In this document: positions 34,146-41,760 of the stretch, piece after piece | How positions within the stretch are numbered: position 1 is the stretch's first letter | Layout of the letters: each line of letters starts with the position of its first letter | Assembly: GCA_010031885.1 (NCBI GenBank) | Contig: RGYU01000004.1 | Location: 1 to 41,760, forward strand | Length of the DNA stretch: 41,760 nt | Origin: Chlamydiota bacterium | Lineage (GTDB): Bacteria > Chlamydiota > Chlamydiia > Chlamydiales > RGXB01 | Direction of reading: 5' to 3' | Notes under the pieces: generated by a model | The model's database searches: none | What the model was told of the DNA's origin: nothing | What the model saw: the letters and a program-made list of their open reading frames with translations, nothing else | Translations under genes and position numbers: made by a program

Positions 34146-35135
34146 TTAAGTGCTATAATCATCTACAATTTTCTTTGCAAAAAGGGCATGGTACAAAAGT
34201 CCTTTTGAACCAAATCCTGCCAAAGCGACTTGATTAGGGGCGATTTGCAAAATTCTTGGCAGCCTTTTTTCGTCTTTACAAAACACCCTGACACCCGATC
34301 GCATCTCTACGACCTCTACTTCGTCTATCTCTGGGTAAATATCACGATTTCTTTCTTTAAGTTCTTTTACCGCCATGGTCTTATCAGGGGGTAAATGGAG
34401 GTTTGTTCTCTCATATGTAGAGCCTAAATGATAAATTGATGGATCTAAATCGAGCGCTACATAACCCCTACACACTTTAGGTAAACTAAATGTTGTTTCG
34501 AGTTTTTTAACCCGCATCGCTTGTCCGCGAGTCAGTCGAAAGGCATCGGGCAACATCTCTTGAATGCTTGCCCCTACACAAAGAAAAATCATTTTAATTT
34601 CAGGATCGATTGGAACACTTGTCTGGTAAAATTCCACCCCCATACTTTTTACCAAAGAAAACAAACCCTCAAGGTAGGTTTTTGAAAAAACATTCACGCC
34701 CTCTCTTACAAGAAGCTCTTTGTCTTTTGTCCAGCTAAACCAGTCGGGGTAATCTTCAGCTTTTTTCTTGAAAATAGATTCTTGGCTCTGGTCTATCGGA
34801 GCGTGTACAACACCCCCCTCCAGGTAAACTTTTTTTCCAAGGAAATGACTGACTTTATCTAGGAGATATTTTGACAGCATGAGCCCCTCAGAGGCTAATG
34901 GGGAACGGACAGCAAGGCGACCACCGATGGGCTCTAGCAATCCAGATGCGGCAGCAGAAGCCGAATGCCCCAGTGGATGCGGATCAAAAAGGTATACTTT
35001 TTTGCTAGGGTGCTTCTTTTTTAAAAAATAGGCTATTGCCAAGCCGCCAAATCCCCTGCCGGCTACAAAAAAGCTATCCTTTTTTGATAAATGATCTATA
35101 ACTTTCCAGTCCAAAGTGGAAAAAGAATAGCACAA
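34146..35135 (-). CDS. FAD-dependent oxidoreductase, DAO family
   Basis: The Rossmann FAD-binding motif VAGRGFGGLAIAYFL (near 24-38) is followed by the VYLFDPHPLGHSASAAASGLLEPI strand and substrate-gate region of D-amino-acid-oxidase-like enzymes. VALAGFGSKGLLYHALFAKKI near the C-terminus is the second flavin-contact loop. Length about 329. The start is uncertain: the first codon here is a TTG, no ATG precedes the Rossmann motif, and the first 20 residues overlap the previous gene by 62 bases. The substrate may be a D-amino acid, proline or glycine derivative. CT375, beside mdhC in C. trachomatis, is the probable counterpart. Confidence 0.8.
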   Translation of the reverse strand: MCYSFSTLDWKVIDHLSKKDSFFVAGRGFGGLAIAYFLKKKHPSKKVYLFDPHPLGHSASAAASGLLEPIGGRLAVRSPLASEGLMLSKYLLDKVSHFLGKKVYLEGGVVHAPIDQSQESIFKKKAEDYPDWFSWTKDKELLVREGVNVFSKTYLEGLFSLVKSMGVEFYQTSVPIDPEIKMIFLCVGASIQEMLPDAFRLTRGQAMRVKKLETTFSLPKVCRGYVALDLDPSIYHLGSTYERTNLHLPPDKTMAVKELKERNRDIYPEIDEVEVVEMRSGVRVFCKDEKRLPRILQIAPNQVALAGFGSKGLLYHALFAKKIVDDYST

Positions 35136-35856
35136 AAGGGGTTAAATAAAAAGAAAAGGGGAGAAGCAAAAAAAGTCTTTGCAATGAGATAGCGACCACA
35201 TTGTTTTCCACCCCAAAAAGATTCATGGTCAACCAGTAAATCAACCCCAAAAAGAATGTTCCCAAAAGCAGAGGAAGTATAGCAATCACGAAGTGACCCA
35301 TTACCAGGCTAGGCCTCTCTTTAAAGTGGGACAAATCAAAACTCAAATCAAACGCAAAAAAACTGGAACCATAAAAGAGGACGATTAGAGCAATTAAAGG
35401 GATAAGACCCATAGCCATCATAAAAGCAAATGGGAGCATAGCAAATACAACAGCAAATACGGGCCCAAAGTAGGGTATCCCTTGTATGAGATAGAAAAGC
35501 CCCATCAAAAGCCATAAACCCACATGGGCAAGGATGAGAGGTAAAGCTAAAAAAACACCGTTTAACATCCGGTTAAAGGAGGCTTTGAGGATGTCTTTGT
35601 AGTTGACCGTCTCCCCTCTCAACTCGTGATAATAGATTCGGTGTATGAAAACAGCTAAAGAGCCTAGCAGGCCAAAAGTAAGATAAATAGGGACGCAAAT
35701 CGCACCAAAAATGATCCAATCATGAGCTTGATGTAAAATAGCGAATGTAAAAACGATGATCAAAGATGCCAAAAGGAGCACCGGGTAGGTCAAGAAAATT
35801 TTTTCTCTTGTAAGGGATGCGTGGTACGCCCTTTTTAGCATCTCATCTAGTTCCAA
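35074..35856 (-). CDS. Hypothetical polytopic membrane protein
   Basis: This 260-residue protein has about six hydrophobic segments (near 22-42, 50-72, 96-120, 127-155, 186-208 and 225-245). After a polar N-terminus with MLKRAYHASLTRE there is a cytoplasmic-looking segment YYHELRGETVNYKDILKASFNR between the second and third. I know no family. It starts with TTG at 35856, with an excellent GGAGG seven bases upstream, inside the last codons of the citrate-synthase-like gene. It overlaps the DAO oxidoreductase gene downstream, so the genes from mdh to the oxidoreductase are probably one operon. Confidence 0.7.
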   Translation of the reverse strand: MELDEMLKRAYHASLTREKIFLTYPVLLLASLIIVFTFAILHQAHDWIIFGAICVPIYLTFGLLGSLAVFIHRIYYHELRGETVNYKDILKASFNRMLNGVFLALPLILAHVGLWLLMGLFYLIQGIPYFGPVFAVVFAMLPFAFMMAMGLIPLIALIVLFYGSSFFAFDLSFDLSHFKERPSLVMGHFVIAILPLLLGTFFLGLIYWLTMNLFGVENNVVAISLQRLFLLLPFSFYLTPFVLFFFHFGLESYRSFIKKG

Positions 35857-35858
35857 TC

Positions 35859-36803
35859 CTATCCCTCCTCTCTTTTTCTATAGAAGTAATAGGGATGAAT
35901 CTCAAGTGTTGTTTTTTGACACTCCTCTATAAGCTGGGCACCTATTCCGTTTAGGCGAGCCAGAAAGAGGCTAACCCCGTATAGTCTTGACTCTTCAAAA
36001 CCCCGAAAAAATAGATAAAGGCCTGAAAACGCGTGGCTGTGGGGCGTCAAGCCCAATTTATTTTTTAAAAGCTGCGCTTTTTGAAAGAGGGGTTCATCCA
36101 TGAACCGCTCCGATAAGGCTTTTTCAAAAATATAAGCCCGTGTATCGACTTTTAAAAAAGGGTATAAGTTATAGCCATAAAAGATTTTTTCTTTATCTTT
36201 TATTTCACCCAACTCATTTTCCATTTCGTCAAGATCGATCGTTTGCAATTGTTTTAGAGCATTTTCCATCTCATAGCCTACACGCTTGGCAGAAAAACTC
36301 AGTAAAGAGCCCTGGATGGCTTTATACGCATCACAGCCGTTAGATGCCAGGGTTTTGGCTACAAATGCAGGGGGCGATCCTCCACCCTCATCCAGATGAA
36401 GAGCGAAAAAAAGTGGATCTATTGGCATGGGACCAAATAAAATTTCCGCAATCTCCTTCATGGATCCAAGTACTACCTGAAGCTGATCAAAAAATGTCTC
36501 CTTTCTTTCTTCGATTGAGAGGATTTCAACCGCTTGGTGCAATTGTTCAAAAGGGTCTACATGCCGATCAATCCGGTCGATCAGGACTTTTGTCTCTTCC
36601 TTTAAAACATAAAAGGGGATTTGCCCTAAAAACCGCTCCACAAGATCATCCAAGGGAGTATCTATAAAGTTTTCGACCGGTTCGCCAAAATACATGAGTC
36701 CTTGGTCAAGATCCACATGAGAGGTGCCGCAGTAGCCCATCGGGATCGATCTTGGACCCTCTAAAAGATGATCTTCGGTCAGTTCAAAAAGGGTATCGTG
36801 CAT
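35859..36803 (-). CDS. Citrate-synthase-like protein with altered active-site residues
   Basis: The fold of citrate synthase can be followed through all 314 residues: GTSHVDLDQGLMYFGEPVENF (N-terminal hairpin, 26-46), LFFALHLDEGGGSPPAFVAKTLAS-DAYKAIQGSLLSF (131-170), YPFLKVDTRA (214-223), HAFSGLYLFFRGF (257-269), GVSLFLARLNGIGAQLIEE (276-294) and IHPYYFY (302-308). At the three catalytic positions the residues differ: V175 in place of the GP-HG histidine, Y211 for the GFGH histidine, and H257 for the NVD aspartate. Residue H136, of the HxDHE motif, is kept. It lies between mdh (25-base overlap) and the membrane-protein gene. It is unlikely to be a normal citrate synthase; a regulatory or new catalytic role is possible. 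Alignments are by eye. Confidence 0.65.
   Translation of the reverse strand: MHDTLFELTEDHLLEGPRSIPMGYCGTSHVDLDQGLMYFGEPVENFIDTPLDDLVERFLGQIPFYVLKEETKVLIDRIDRHVDPFEQLHQAVEILSIEERKETFFDQLQVVLGSMKEIAEILFGPMPIDPLFFALHLDEGGGSPPAFVAKTLASNGCDAYKAIQGSLLSFSAKRVGYEMENALKQLQTIDLDEMENELGEIKDKEKIFYGYNLYPFLKVDTRAYIFEKALSERFMDEPLFQKAQLLKNKLGLTPHSHAFSGLYLFFRGFEESRLYGVSLFLARLNGIGAQLIEECQKTTLEIHPYYFYRKREEG
35864..35868 (-). promoter_or_regulatory. Strong GGAGG ribosome-binding site fixing a TTG start
   Basis: GGAGG lies seven bases upstream of the TTG at 35856 and inside the final codons of the citrate-synthase-like gene. It is among the best Shine-Dalgarno sequences in the window and selects TTG over the ATG five codons later. 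Confidence 0.7.
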
Positions 36804-37660
36804 GCTATCTGTCGCTCCTTTTGCATCTCGTCTTCTGTCTGCTTTAACATCCCCTGCTCCTCGCGACTCAAGGGTAGTTCCAAGATACCCTTTTTATTGG
36901 AAAAGGGAAACGAAAAAACAAGATCCTCATCCACTCCGTAAGGGTTGTTTTTAGAATAGATCGCAGCGCTGTATTGTCGGTCTTCAGAAGACATCCAGTC
37001 ATCAAGATGATCGACGACCGCCTTGGCAGCCGAAGCTTGGGATGACATTCCTCTGGCTTTAATGACATCTGCACCCCTTTTTCGGACAAAATCGTTGATC
37101 TCCATTGAAGCATTATGCACAAAAATTGTGGGAGAATGGTTTCCGAAAACAAATACATCCTGATGGGGGCGTCCTGCCAATTTTAAAGCTGTTTCAGCAC
37201 GGTTTTGATCCAAACGCATCAACGCTTGAACTTGGTTTTTAAGTTTGTAATCTCCCCCACGAATCAGCATGAGGGCATTTGTATTTGCTGGATTACCGAC
37301 GACAAGCGCTTTGACTTTTGGATTTGCCACATCGGCCAGTATTTTTCCTTGGCGATGAAAAGTTGCACCATTGACTGTGATCAAGTCGCTACGCTCCATA
37401 CCATGTGCTCTTGGTTTTGCACCAAGAAAAATTGCCACATCTACCCCTTCAAAAAGGGTGTTTTCATCCGATCCTGAAGAGACGTTTTTTAAATTTGAAA
37501 AACAAAAGTCTTCCAACTCCATTTCAAGACCACGCAACAAAGAGATTTTATCGGGCAAATCAATCAATGAAAGTTCAATCGGAAACTTAAAACGTTCCAG
37601 CAATAGAGGGATGAGGGCATAACTAATTTGCCCCGCAGCGCCGGTGATAGCTATTTTCAT
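36779..37660 (-). CDS. mdh: Malate dehydrogenase
   Basis: Mdh interconverts malate and oxaloacetate. The NAD motif TGAAGQISYALIPLL is at about 6-20, followed by LSLIDLPD. Substrate arginines lie in GAKPRAHGMERSDL (near 80-93) and MRLDQNRAETAL, and the catalytic histidine is in FGNHSPTIF near 173. The ATG at 37660 is used: TTG at 37696 would add 12 residues with no ribosome-binding site. The 293-residue length is shorter than the about 326 of the group with the KPR/MER motif. The gene matches mdhC (CT376). It overlaps the citrate-synthase-like gene by 25 bases. Confidence 0.93.
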   Translation of the reverse strand: MKIAITGAAGQISYALIPLLLERFKFPIELSLIDLPDKISLLRGLEMELEDFCFSNLKNVSSGSDENTLFEGVDVAIFLGAKPRAHGMERSDLITVNGATFHRQGKILADVANPKVKALVVGNPANTNALMLIRGGDYKLKNQVQALMRLDQNRAETALKLAGRPHQDVFVFGNHSPTIFVHNASMEINDFVRKRGADVIKARGMSSQASAAKAVVDHLDDWMSSEDRQYSAAIYSKNNPYGVDEDLVFSFPFSNKKGILELPLSREEQGMLKQTEDEMQKERQIACTIPFLN

Positions 37661-37811
37661 GATCAATAGAATGGAACATGCTTTTTGGATTGTCAATACT
37701 ATCTTTCACAATCGATCTTCGCCCTGTTTTTTTGCATCCCGTTAAGGTAAAATTTAAAAAAATTATCCCCAATCCTTTTTTTAATTTATTTTAAAAAAGG
37801 GTATTGAAAGG

Positions 37812-37840
37812 TTGGAAAAAAGGGTACAAATTGCTATAGT
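37812..37840 (+). promoter_or_regulatory. Candidate promoter for the yhhQ-tgt pair
   Basis: TTGGAA (37812-37817) and TATAGT (37835-37840) are separated by exactly 17 bases. The start of transcription would fall close to 37847, only about eight bases before the ATG, so the message would have a very short leader, with no Shine-Dalgarno visible. Confidence 0.45.
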
Positions 37841-37854
37841 TTCCATGATCTATT

Positions 37855-38514
37855 ATGAGCGAAATCGTCTTTATACTACACCTTGTCACCCTGATTTTTT
37901 TAGGCTTGGTCGCTTTGCGTCTTGGTAAAGAGACTTTGACCGCTTTTTCTGCTTTGCAGGCAATTTTGGCAAACCTATTTATTCAAAAACAAACTTACCT
38001 TTTTGGTCTTGAGGTTACCTGCACCGATGCTTATGCAATCTTAAGTCTTTTTTCTCTTAATCTCGTCCAAGAGTACTTTGGCAAAGACGCAGCTAAACGG
38101 GTGATCAAAATCAATTTTTTTCTTCTCTTAACATTTGCCATCATGGCTAAAATCCACCTCCTTTACCCCCCCTCGCTTCACGATGAAACCCATAGTGCGT
38201 TCTTTACTATACTCGAAAACTCGCCCAGGACCCTTCTCGCCTCCTTTACAGTGTTTTTTTTAGTACAAAAGCTTGACGTTCGCTTTTTTACCAAGCTCCG
38301 CAACCATTTTTTTCCCAACTCCTTACCCTTTTCAATCCTGACATCGCTTTTAATCTCTCAAACAATAGATACAATTCTTTTTTCCTGCTTTGCCCTTTGG
38401 GGAATAGCGGGTTCTATTCTTGAGGTGATTGTGATGAGTTTGATCGTTAAATATTTTGTAATATTTTTTATGACACCTTTTTCCAAACTGACTAAACGGC
38501 TGGTACCGGCATGA
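37855..38514 (+). CDS. yhhQ: Queuosine-precursor transporter, YhhQ/VUT family
   Basis: This 219-residue protein has six to seven membrane segments and the YhhQ features: FGLEVTCTDAYAILSLFSLNLVQEYFGKDAAKR near 51-82 (the conserved ND-x-D---L-N--E--G region) and SQTIDTILFSCFALWG near 169-185. YhhQ proteins import queuine or preQ0/preQ1. The tgt gene follows with an ATGA overlap, a strong functional link. No queuosine-synthesis genes (queC to queF) are in the window, so the pair fits salvage from the host. C. trachomatis has a homologue, but I do not recall it beside tgt. Confidence 0.88.
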   Translation: MSEIVFILHLVTLIFLGLVALRLGKETLTAFSALQAILANLFIQKQTYLFGLEVTCTDAYAILSLFSLNLVQEYFGKDAAKRVIKINFFLLLTFAIMAKIHLLYPPSLHDETHSAFFTILENSPRTLLASFTVFFLVQKLDVRFFTKLRNHFFPNSLPFSILTSLLISQTIDTILFSCFALWGIAGSILEVIVMSLIVKYFVIFFMTPFSKLTKRLVPA

Positions 38515-39653
38515 GCACATTGACAAAAACATTCCACTTTGAGGTGCTTCACCGATCTACTAAATCCAATGCCCGCGTCGGTCGCATAACGACACCCCAT
38601 GGCTCTTTTTTAACACCGACCTTTGTGGGAGTGGGAACGAACGGGGTGTTGAAATCACTGGGGCACGATGAATCGATGGAGGCAGGACTCGATTTGATGT
38701 TTGCCAATACGTACCATCTAATGGTGCAGCCGGGCGAGGATGTGGTCGAAAAAATGGGTGGTATTCACCGTTTTAGCGGAAGAACTCGTCCGATCATAAC
38801 CGATTCGGGCGGATTCCAGGTTTTTAGCTTGGCGTATGGTTCTGTGGCAAGTGAGCTCAAAAGCCAAGGGACAAAAAAGCACAGCAACAGCGTTCAAAAA
38901 ATATCGGAAGAGGGGGTCAAATTCCGCTCCTATCGGGATGGTAGATCCATCCTGCTGACGCCGGAAACCTCTATAGGCGCACAAAAAAAGATTGGCGCTG
39001 ACATCATGATCTCGTTTGACGAACTTCCCCCTTACCACATCTCGGCGGATGCTTTGAAAAAATCTTTTGAGCGGACGCACCGATGGGAAAAGCGCTCTTT
39101 ATTATTTCACCAGGCGCACCCCACGGACCAGGCTTTGTACTCTGTGATCCACGGAGGAATTAACCCTGATTTGAGGAAAAAAAGTTGCCAAATTCTAAGA
39201 GAGCTTGATTTTGACGGGCACGCTGTTGGTGGTAGCTTGGGAAAAAATAGGGACGAGATGATTGAAATGTTAACCTATACACTACCTTGTCTTCCCCAGG
39301 AAAAGCCGATCCATCTTTTGGGGATAGCAGACCTACCCTCGTTACACTCTTCAATCCCTTTAGGAATTGATAGTTTTGACAGCTCCTATCCAACAAAAGC
39401 GGCCCGTCACGGTACCCTTTTAACTGACAACGGGACTCTTAGAATCATCTCTGGTGCCTACAAAGACGACCCTCGCCCTATTGAGGAGGGCTGCTCTTGC
39501 AGGGCTTGCAGAACAGTTAGCCGCTCTTTTTTACACCATCTCTTTAAATCTAGTGAGCTTTTGGGCTTATCTTTAGCAAGTTCTCATAACCTCTACTATA
39601 TGATCCGGTTTATGGAGCGTGTACGTCAAAAAATCCTTTTAAATGAGCTTTAG
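38511..39653 (+). CDS. tgt: tRNA-guanine transglycosylase
   Basis: Tgt exchanges G34 for a queuosine base in tRNAs with GUN anticodons. Blocks are LMFANTYHLM near 63-72, TDSGGFQVFSL near 96-106 (active-site Asp), SFDELPPYHIS near 166, and SIPLGIDSFDSSYPTKAARHGTL near 281, which holds the catalytic Asp. The zinc site is CSC-x-x-C near 325 with the usual His in the following helix. At the substrate-loop position where bacterial enzymes read VGGLAVGE, this one reads VGGSLGKN; a Gly replaces the Val that limits bacterial enzymes to preQ1, as in queuine-using eukaryotic enzymes. Length 380. Confidence 0.93.
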   Translation: MSTLTKTFHFEVLHRSTKSNARVGRITTPHGSFLTPTFVGVGTNGVLKSLGHDESMEAGLDLMFANTYHLMVQPGEDVVEKMGGIHRFSGRTRPIITDSGGFQVFSLAYGSVASELKSQGTKKHSNSVQKISEEGVKFRSYRDGRSILLTPETSIGAQKKIGADIMISFDELPPYHISADALKKSFERTHRWEKRSLLFHQAHPTDQALYSVIHGGINPDLRKKSCQILRELDFDGHAVGGSLGKNRDEMIEMLTYTLPCLPQEKPIHLLGIADLPSLHSSIPLGIDSFDSSYPTKAARHGTLLTDNGTLRIISGAYKDDPRPIEEGCSCRACRTVSRSFLHHLFKSSELLGLSLASSHNLYYMIRFMERVRQKILLNEL

Positions 39654-39754
39654 CCCCCCTTTTTTTAAATAAATTATTTACAATACTGAGAGTTAAATCC
39701 CCTTTTTTGAAGGAAAAACTACCTTTTAACCCCCAACTCAGGTACTCTTTTAGC

Positions 39755-40696
39755 ATGATGATTTGGATGATTCCCTTTCTTTATGGCCTCTGGTCTTTGG
39801 CTTTCCCTATCGGAAAGGCTCTCGTGGCACATGCGGATCCGATTTTTACTGTAGCGGTTCGAATGCTTTTGGCTGCCCTCCTGCTTCTTGGGTGGCTTGG
39901 CTTAAGAAGATCCCAATCGATCAAACTTTCTTTCAAAGAGGTGGTCTCTACCTTTATCCTCTCTTTGTTCAGCATCTATTTTTGTAATATTTTTGAATAC
40001 TGGGGACTTAAGTATCTCTCCTCCGCAAAAACTTGCTTTATCTATAGCATGTCCCCTTTCTTTAGCGCCCTTTTGTCCTACATCCACTTTAAAGAAAGAA
40101 TGACAATGACCAAATGGATTGGCATGGTGATCGGCTTTATCGGGTTTTTGCCTGTATTGGCGCTTCAAGATGGTTCTGAGGATCTATTCAAAATCAATAC
40201 CTTTTTCTCGTGGCCTTCAATCGCAGTGATTGCCGCCTCTTTTTGCGGTGTATATGGGTGGATTTTATTGAGATTGCTTGTTAAAGATCAACAAATGTGC
40301 CCTGTAAAAGTGAATGCCTACAGTATGCTTTTTGGTGGCGCTTTGGCCCTAATTACCTCCTTTTTTATCGAGACAAGCCCTCTTCAGCAATGGACAAATC
40401 TTGAGGTGAAACCCTACTTCGGTTGGATGACCCTGATCATTTTTATATCAAACATCATTTGCTTCAATCTTTATGGCTACCTCTTGAAGCGATTTTCGGC
40501 TACTTTACTCTCTTTCTTTGGCCTTTTGAGTCCTTTATTTGCCTCCTTAAACGCATACCTTTTCTTTAACGAGCCATTCCACCCAATCATATTACTCAGC
40601 ACCGCTCTTGTCTCTTTTGGGTTGTTCATTGTCTACCGGATCGAGTTAAAACAGGGCTACGTGTTGGCTTCTAAAGCTTCTCAAGCTGCTTCATAA
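39755..40696 (+). CDS. EamA/DMT-family transporter
   Basis: This transporter (about 314 residues from the ATG at 39755) has ten hydrophobic segments and two EamA repeats: GLWSLAFPIGKALV-HADPIFTVAVRMLLAALL at the start, and FFGLLSPLFASLNAYLFFNEPFH near the C-terminus. SSAKTCFIYSMSPFFSALLSYIHFKERMT is the hallmark helix 3-4 motif. The start was chosen by alignment with the truncated paralogue at 41516, which begins MIWLIP, and a TTG at 39707 is less likely. Rickettsial and chlamydial DMTs carry S-adenosylmethionine or nucleotide-like compounds; the substrate here is unknown. rsmA follows within 8 bases. Confidence 0.85.
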   Translation: MMIWMIPFLYGLWSLAFPIGKALVAHADPIFTVAVRMLLAALLLLGWLGLRRSQSIKLSFKEVVSTFILSLFSIYFCNIFEYWGLKYLSSAKTCFIYSMSPFFSALLSYIHFKERMTMTKWIGMVIGFIGFLPVLALQDGSEDLFKINTFFSWPSIAVIAASFCGVYGWILLRLLVKDQQMCPVKVNAYSMLFGGALALITSFFIETSPLQQWTNLEVKPYFGWMTLIIFISNIICFNLYGYLLKRFSATLLSFFGLLSPLFASLNAYLFFNEPFHPIILLSTALVSFGLFIVYRIELKQGYVLASKASQAAS

Positions 40697-40704
40697 CATC
40701 TTTT

Positions 40705-41445
40705 ATGGGAAGATATCTTGGGCAACATTTTCTTAAAGATGAAGCGGTAATATCCCATGCAGTTGCTTCTATTCTTCCTCAACAGAACGGAATTTTAGAG
40801 GTGGGGCCTGGTGGAATGGCGCTCACTGAGCATCTGCTCAAACCTACCACACCCATCATCCTTGTAGAGCGAGACGAAAAGCTTTTGCCATACATAAAAG
40901 AACGACTCAAAAGTCATCCCCACGCCACATTGATTTATCAAAACATACTGGACTATGATTTCTTAGCGGCAAAAAACCATTTCAAGGGCCCTTTTGGCCT
41001 CATCAGCAATCTCCCCTATCTCATTTCGACCCCTTTTTTAGAAAAAATTGCCCCGTTGTCTCATCTGTTTACCAAAGTCCATCTCATGTTGCAAAAAGAG
41101 GTTGTTGATAAGGTGATGGCTCCAAGCGGTAAAAACGGGTCCAAACTGTCCCACCTTTTACGCATTCAGTACAATCTCGAACCCGGTATTGCTGTATCTG
41201 CAAAATCTTTCGATCCACCCCCTAAAGTCGATTCTCAGTTTATAACACTTACACCTAAAGAATCCCTTCTAGACTCTAATAAATGGGAAGCTTTTCAAAC
41301 GTTTTTAAACCTTGCATTTAACCATCGAAAACATACCCTCCACTGGTTTGAAAAAAAGTACCATTATAAAGCAAAGCATCCTGCTGAACGAAAAATAGAG
41401 GAGATGGATACTTTAGAGCTCATCGAGTCGTTTTTGGCGACCTAA
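40705..41445 (+). CDS. rsmA: 16S rRNA dimethyladenosine transferase RsmA (KsgA)
   Basis: RsmA dimethylates A1518 and A1519 of 16S rRNA. The N-terminal RYLGQHFLKDEAVI, SAM motif LEVGPGGMALTEHLL (near 31-45), acidic VERDEK near 53, catalytic-region SNLPYLISTPFLEK near 100-113, SFDPPPKVDSQFI near 170, and AFNHRKHTL near 205 are diagnostic. At 246 residues it is shorter than the typical 270 because the N-terminus begins close to the LGQHF motif. It is 8 bases after the first EamA gene, so the two are probably cotranscribed. It corresponds to CT354. Confidence 0.93.
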   Translation: MGRYLGQHFLKDEAVISHAVASILPQQNGILEVGPGGMALTEHLLKPTTPIILVERDEKLLPYIKERLKSHPHATLIYQNILDYDFLAAKNHFKGPFGLISNLPYLISTPFLEKIAPLSHLFTKVHLMLQKEVVDKVMAPSGKNGSKLSHLLRIQYNLEPGIAVSAKSFDPPPKVDSQFITLTPKESLLDSNKWEAFQTFLNLAFNHRKHTLHWFEKKYHYKAKHPAERKIEEMDTLELIESFLAT

Positions 41446-41515
41446 AACTGACGAAAAAACCTTTTTTAAAGAAAAACATCCTGGCTCACCTTACATTATG
41501 TATTTTTTATAAATT

Positions 41516-41760
41516 ATGATTTGGCTGATTCCCATCTTACATGGCCTTGGATCTTTAACTTTTCCGATCGGAAAAGCACTTGTGACCTATGCAGATCCAA
41601 TTTTTACTTTAGGATTGAGGATGCTTTTGTCAGGGGCGCTCCTCTGGGGATGGATCTTCATAAGAGACTCACAATCGGCCAAAATTTCGTTAAAACAAGG
41701 GATATCTGTATTTATTATCTCCTTATTTAGCATTTATTTTTGCAATCTTTTTGAGTATTA
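41516..41760 (+). CDS. EamA-family transporter, 3' truncated by the window edge
   Basis: An ATG at 41516 opens a frame that runs to the right edge (81 full codons). An in-frame TAA six bases upstream shows the ATG is the true start. The text (MIWLIPILHGLGSLTFPIGKA, then ADPIFTLGLRMLLSGALLWGW and SLFSIYFCNLFEY) parallels the gene at 39755 almost segment by segment, so it is a recent paralogue. It is separated from that gene only by rsmA. No Shine-Dalgarno is obvious before the ATG. Confidence 0.85.
   Translation, partial: MIWLIPILHGLGSLTFPIGKALVTYADPIFTLGLRMLLSGALLWGWIFIRDSQSAKISLKQGISVFIISLFSIYFCNLFEY

Noticed and set aside
1-41760. tRNA/rRNA genes, CRISPR arrays, insertion sequences
   Set aside because: No cloverleaf with a T-loop consensus, no regularly spaced repeats and no transposase motifs were seen in the short intergenic regions.

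Overview
The window is a piece of a Chlamydiae chromosome, most likely from an amoeba-associated ('environmental') member rather than Chlamydia itself. Three things support this. The block recD2, metG, small ORF, gmk, rnhB, rplS, trmD, rpsP, ffh, prmC, prfA, rpmE follows the order I remember for C. trachomatis CT033 down to CT022. A copN, CesT-type chaperone, malQ cluster is a chlamydial type III secretion signature. A mdh, DAO-oxidoreductase, phnP, hflX cluster matches CT376 to CT380. The DNA is AT-rich, genes are tightly packed with many ATGA-type overlaps, and several predicted membrane proteins have Inc-like paired hydrophobic segments. These assignments come from motif reading and memory of families; no search was run.

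Layout. 1-1311 (minus): the 5' part of a 437+ residue ORF that runs off the left edge, with two hydrophobic segments and a C-terminal CxDR motif reminiscent of NEL-type E3 ligases. 1483-3717 (plus): recD2. 3714-5412: small membrane proteins and elbB. 5441-13662 (minus): the translation/secretion block metG to rpmE2. It includes a 48-codon ORF after gmk that looks like a divergent RNA polymerase omega subunit, and a PrmC lacking its N-terminal domain. 13780-15463: a rhomboid-like protein without catalytic residues, then (minus) tadA, a metal-site-free TadA-like paralogue and a small protein. 15513-20372 (plus): rpsO with a strong terminator, then copN, chaperone, malQ and a transglutaminase-like/TPR protein. 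20513-24973 (plus): an exported small protein, clpB and a YcaD-type MFS transporter. 24939-37660 (minus): nagZ, an Inc-like protein, murJ, an exported methyltransferase-like protein, dnaG, radC, hflX, phnP, a DAO oxidoreductase, a membrane protein, a citrate-synthase-like protein and mdh. 37855-41760 (plus): a YhhQ-type queuosine-precursor transporter with tgt, then rsmA between two paralogous EamA transporters, the second cut by the right edge.

How the genes fit together. Much of the window is core information processing (MetG, RF1 and its methylase, L19, L31, S15, S16, Ffh, TrmD, TadA, Tgt, RsmA, DnaG). Around it lie host-interaction genes (CopN with its chaperone, Inc-like proteins, the edge ORF), scavenging transporters (YhhQ, EamA pair, MFS) and peptidoglycan functions (MurJ, NagZ). 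A repeated theme is enzyme folds without their catalytic residues: the rhomboid-like protein, the TadA-like paralogue and the citrate-synthase-like protein beside mdh. No tRNA, rRNA, CRISPR array or insertion sequence was seen, and no gene-free stretch exceeds 300 bases.
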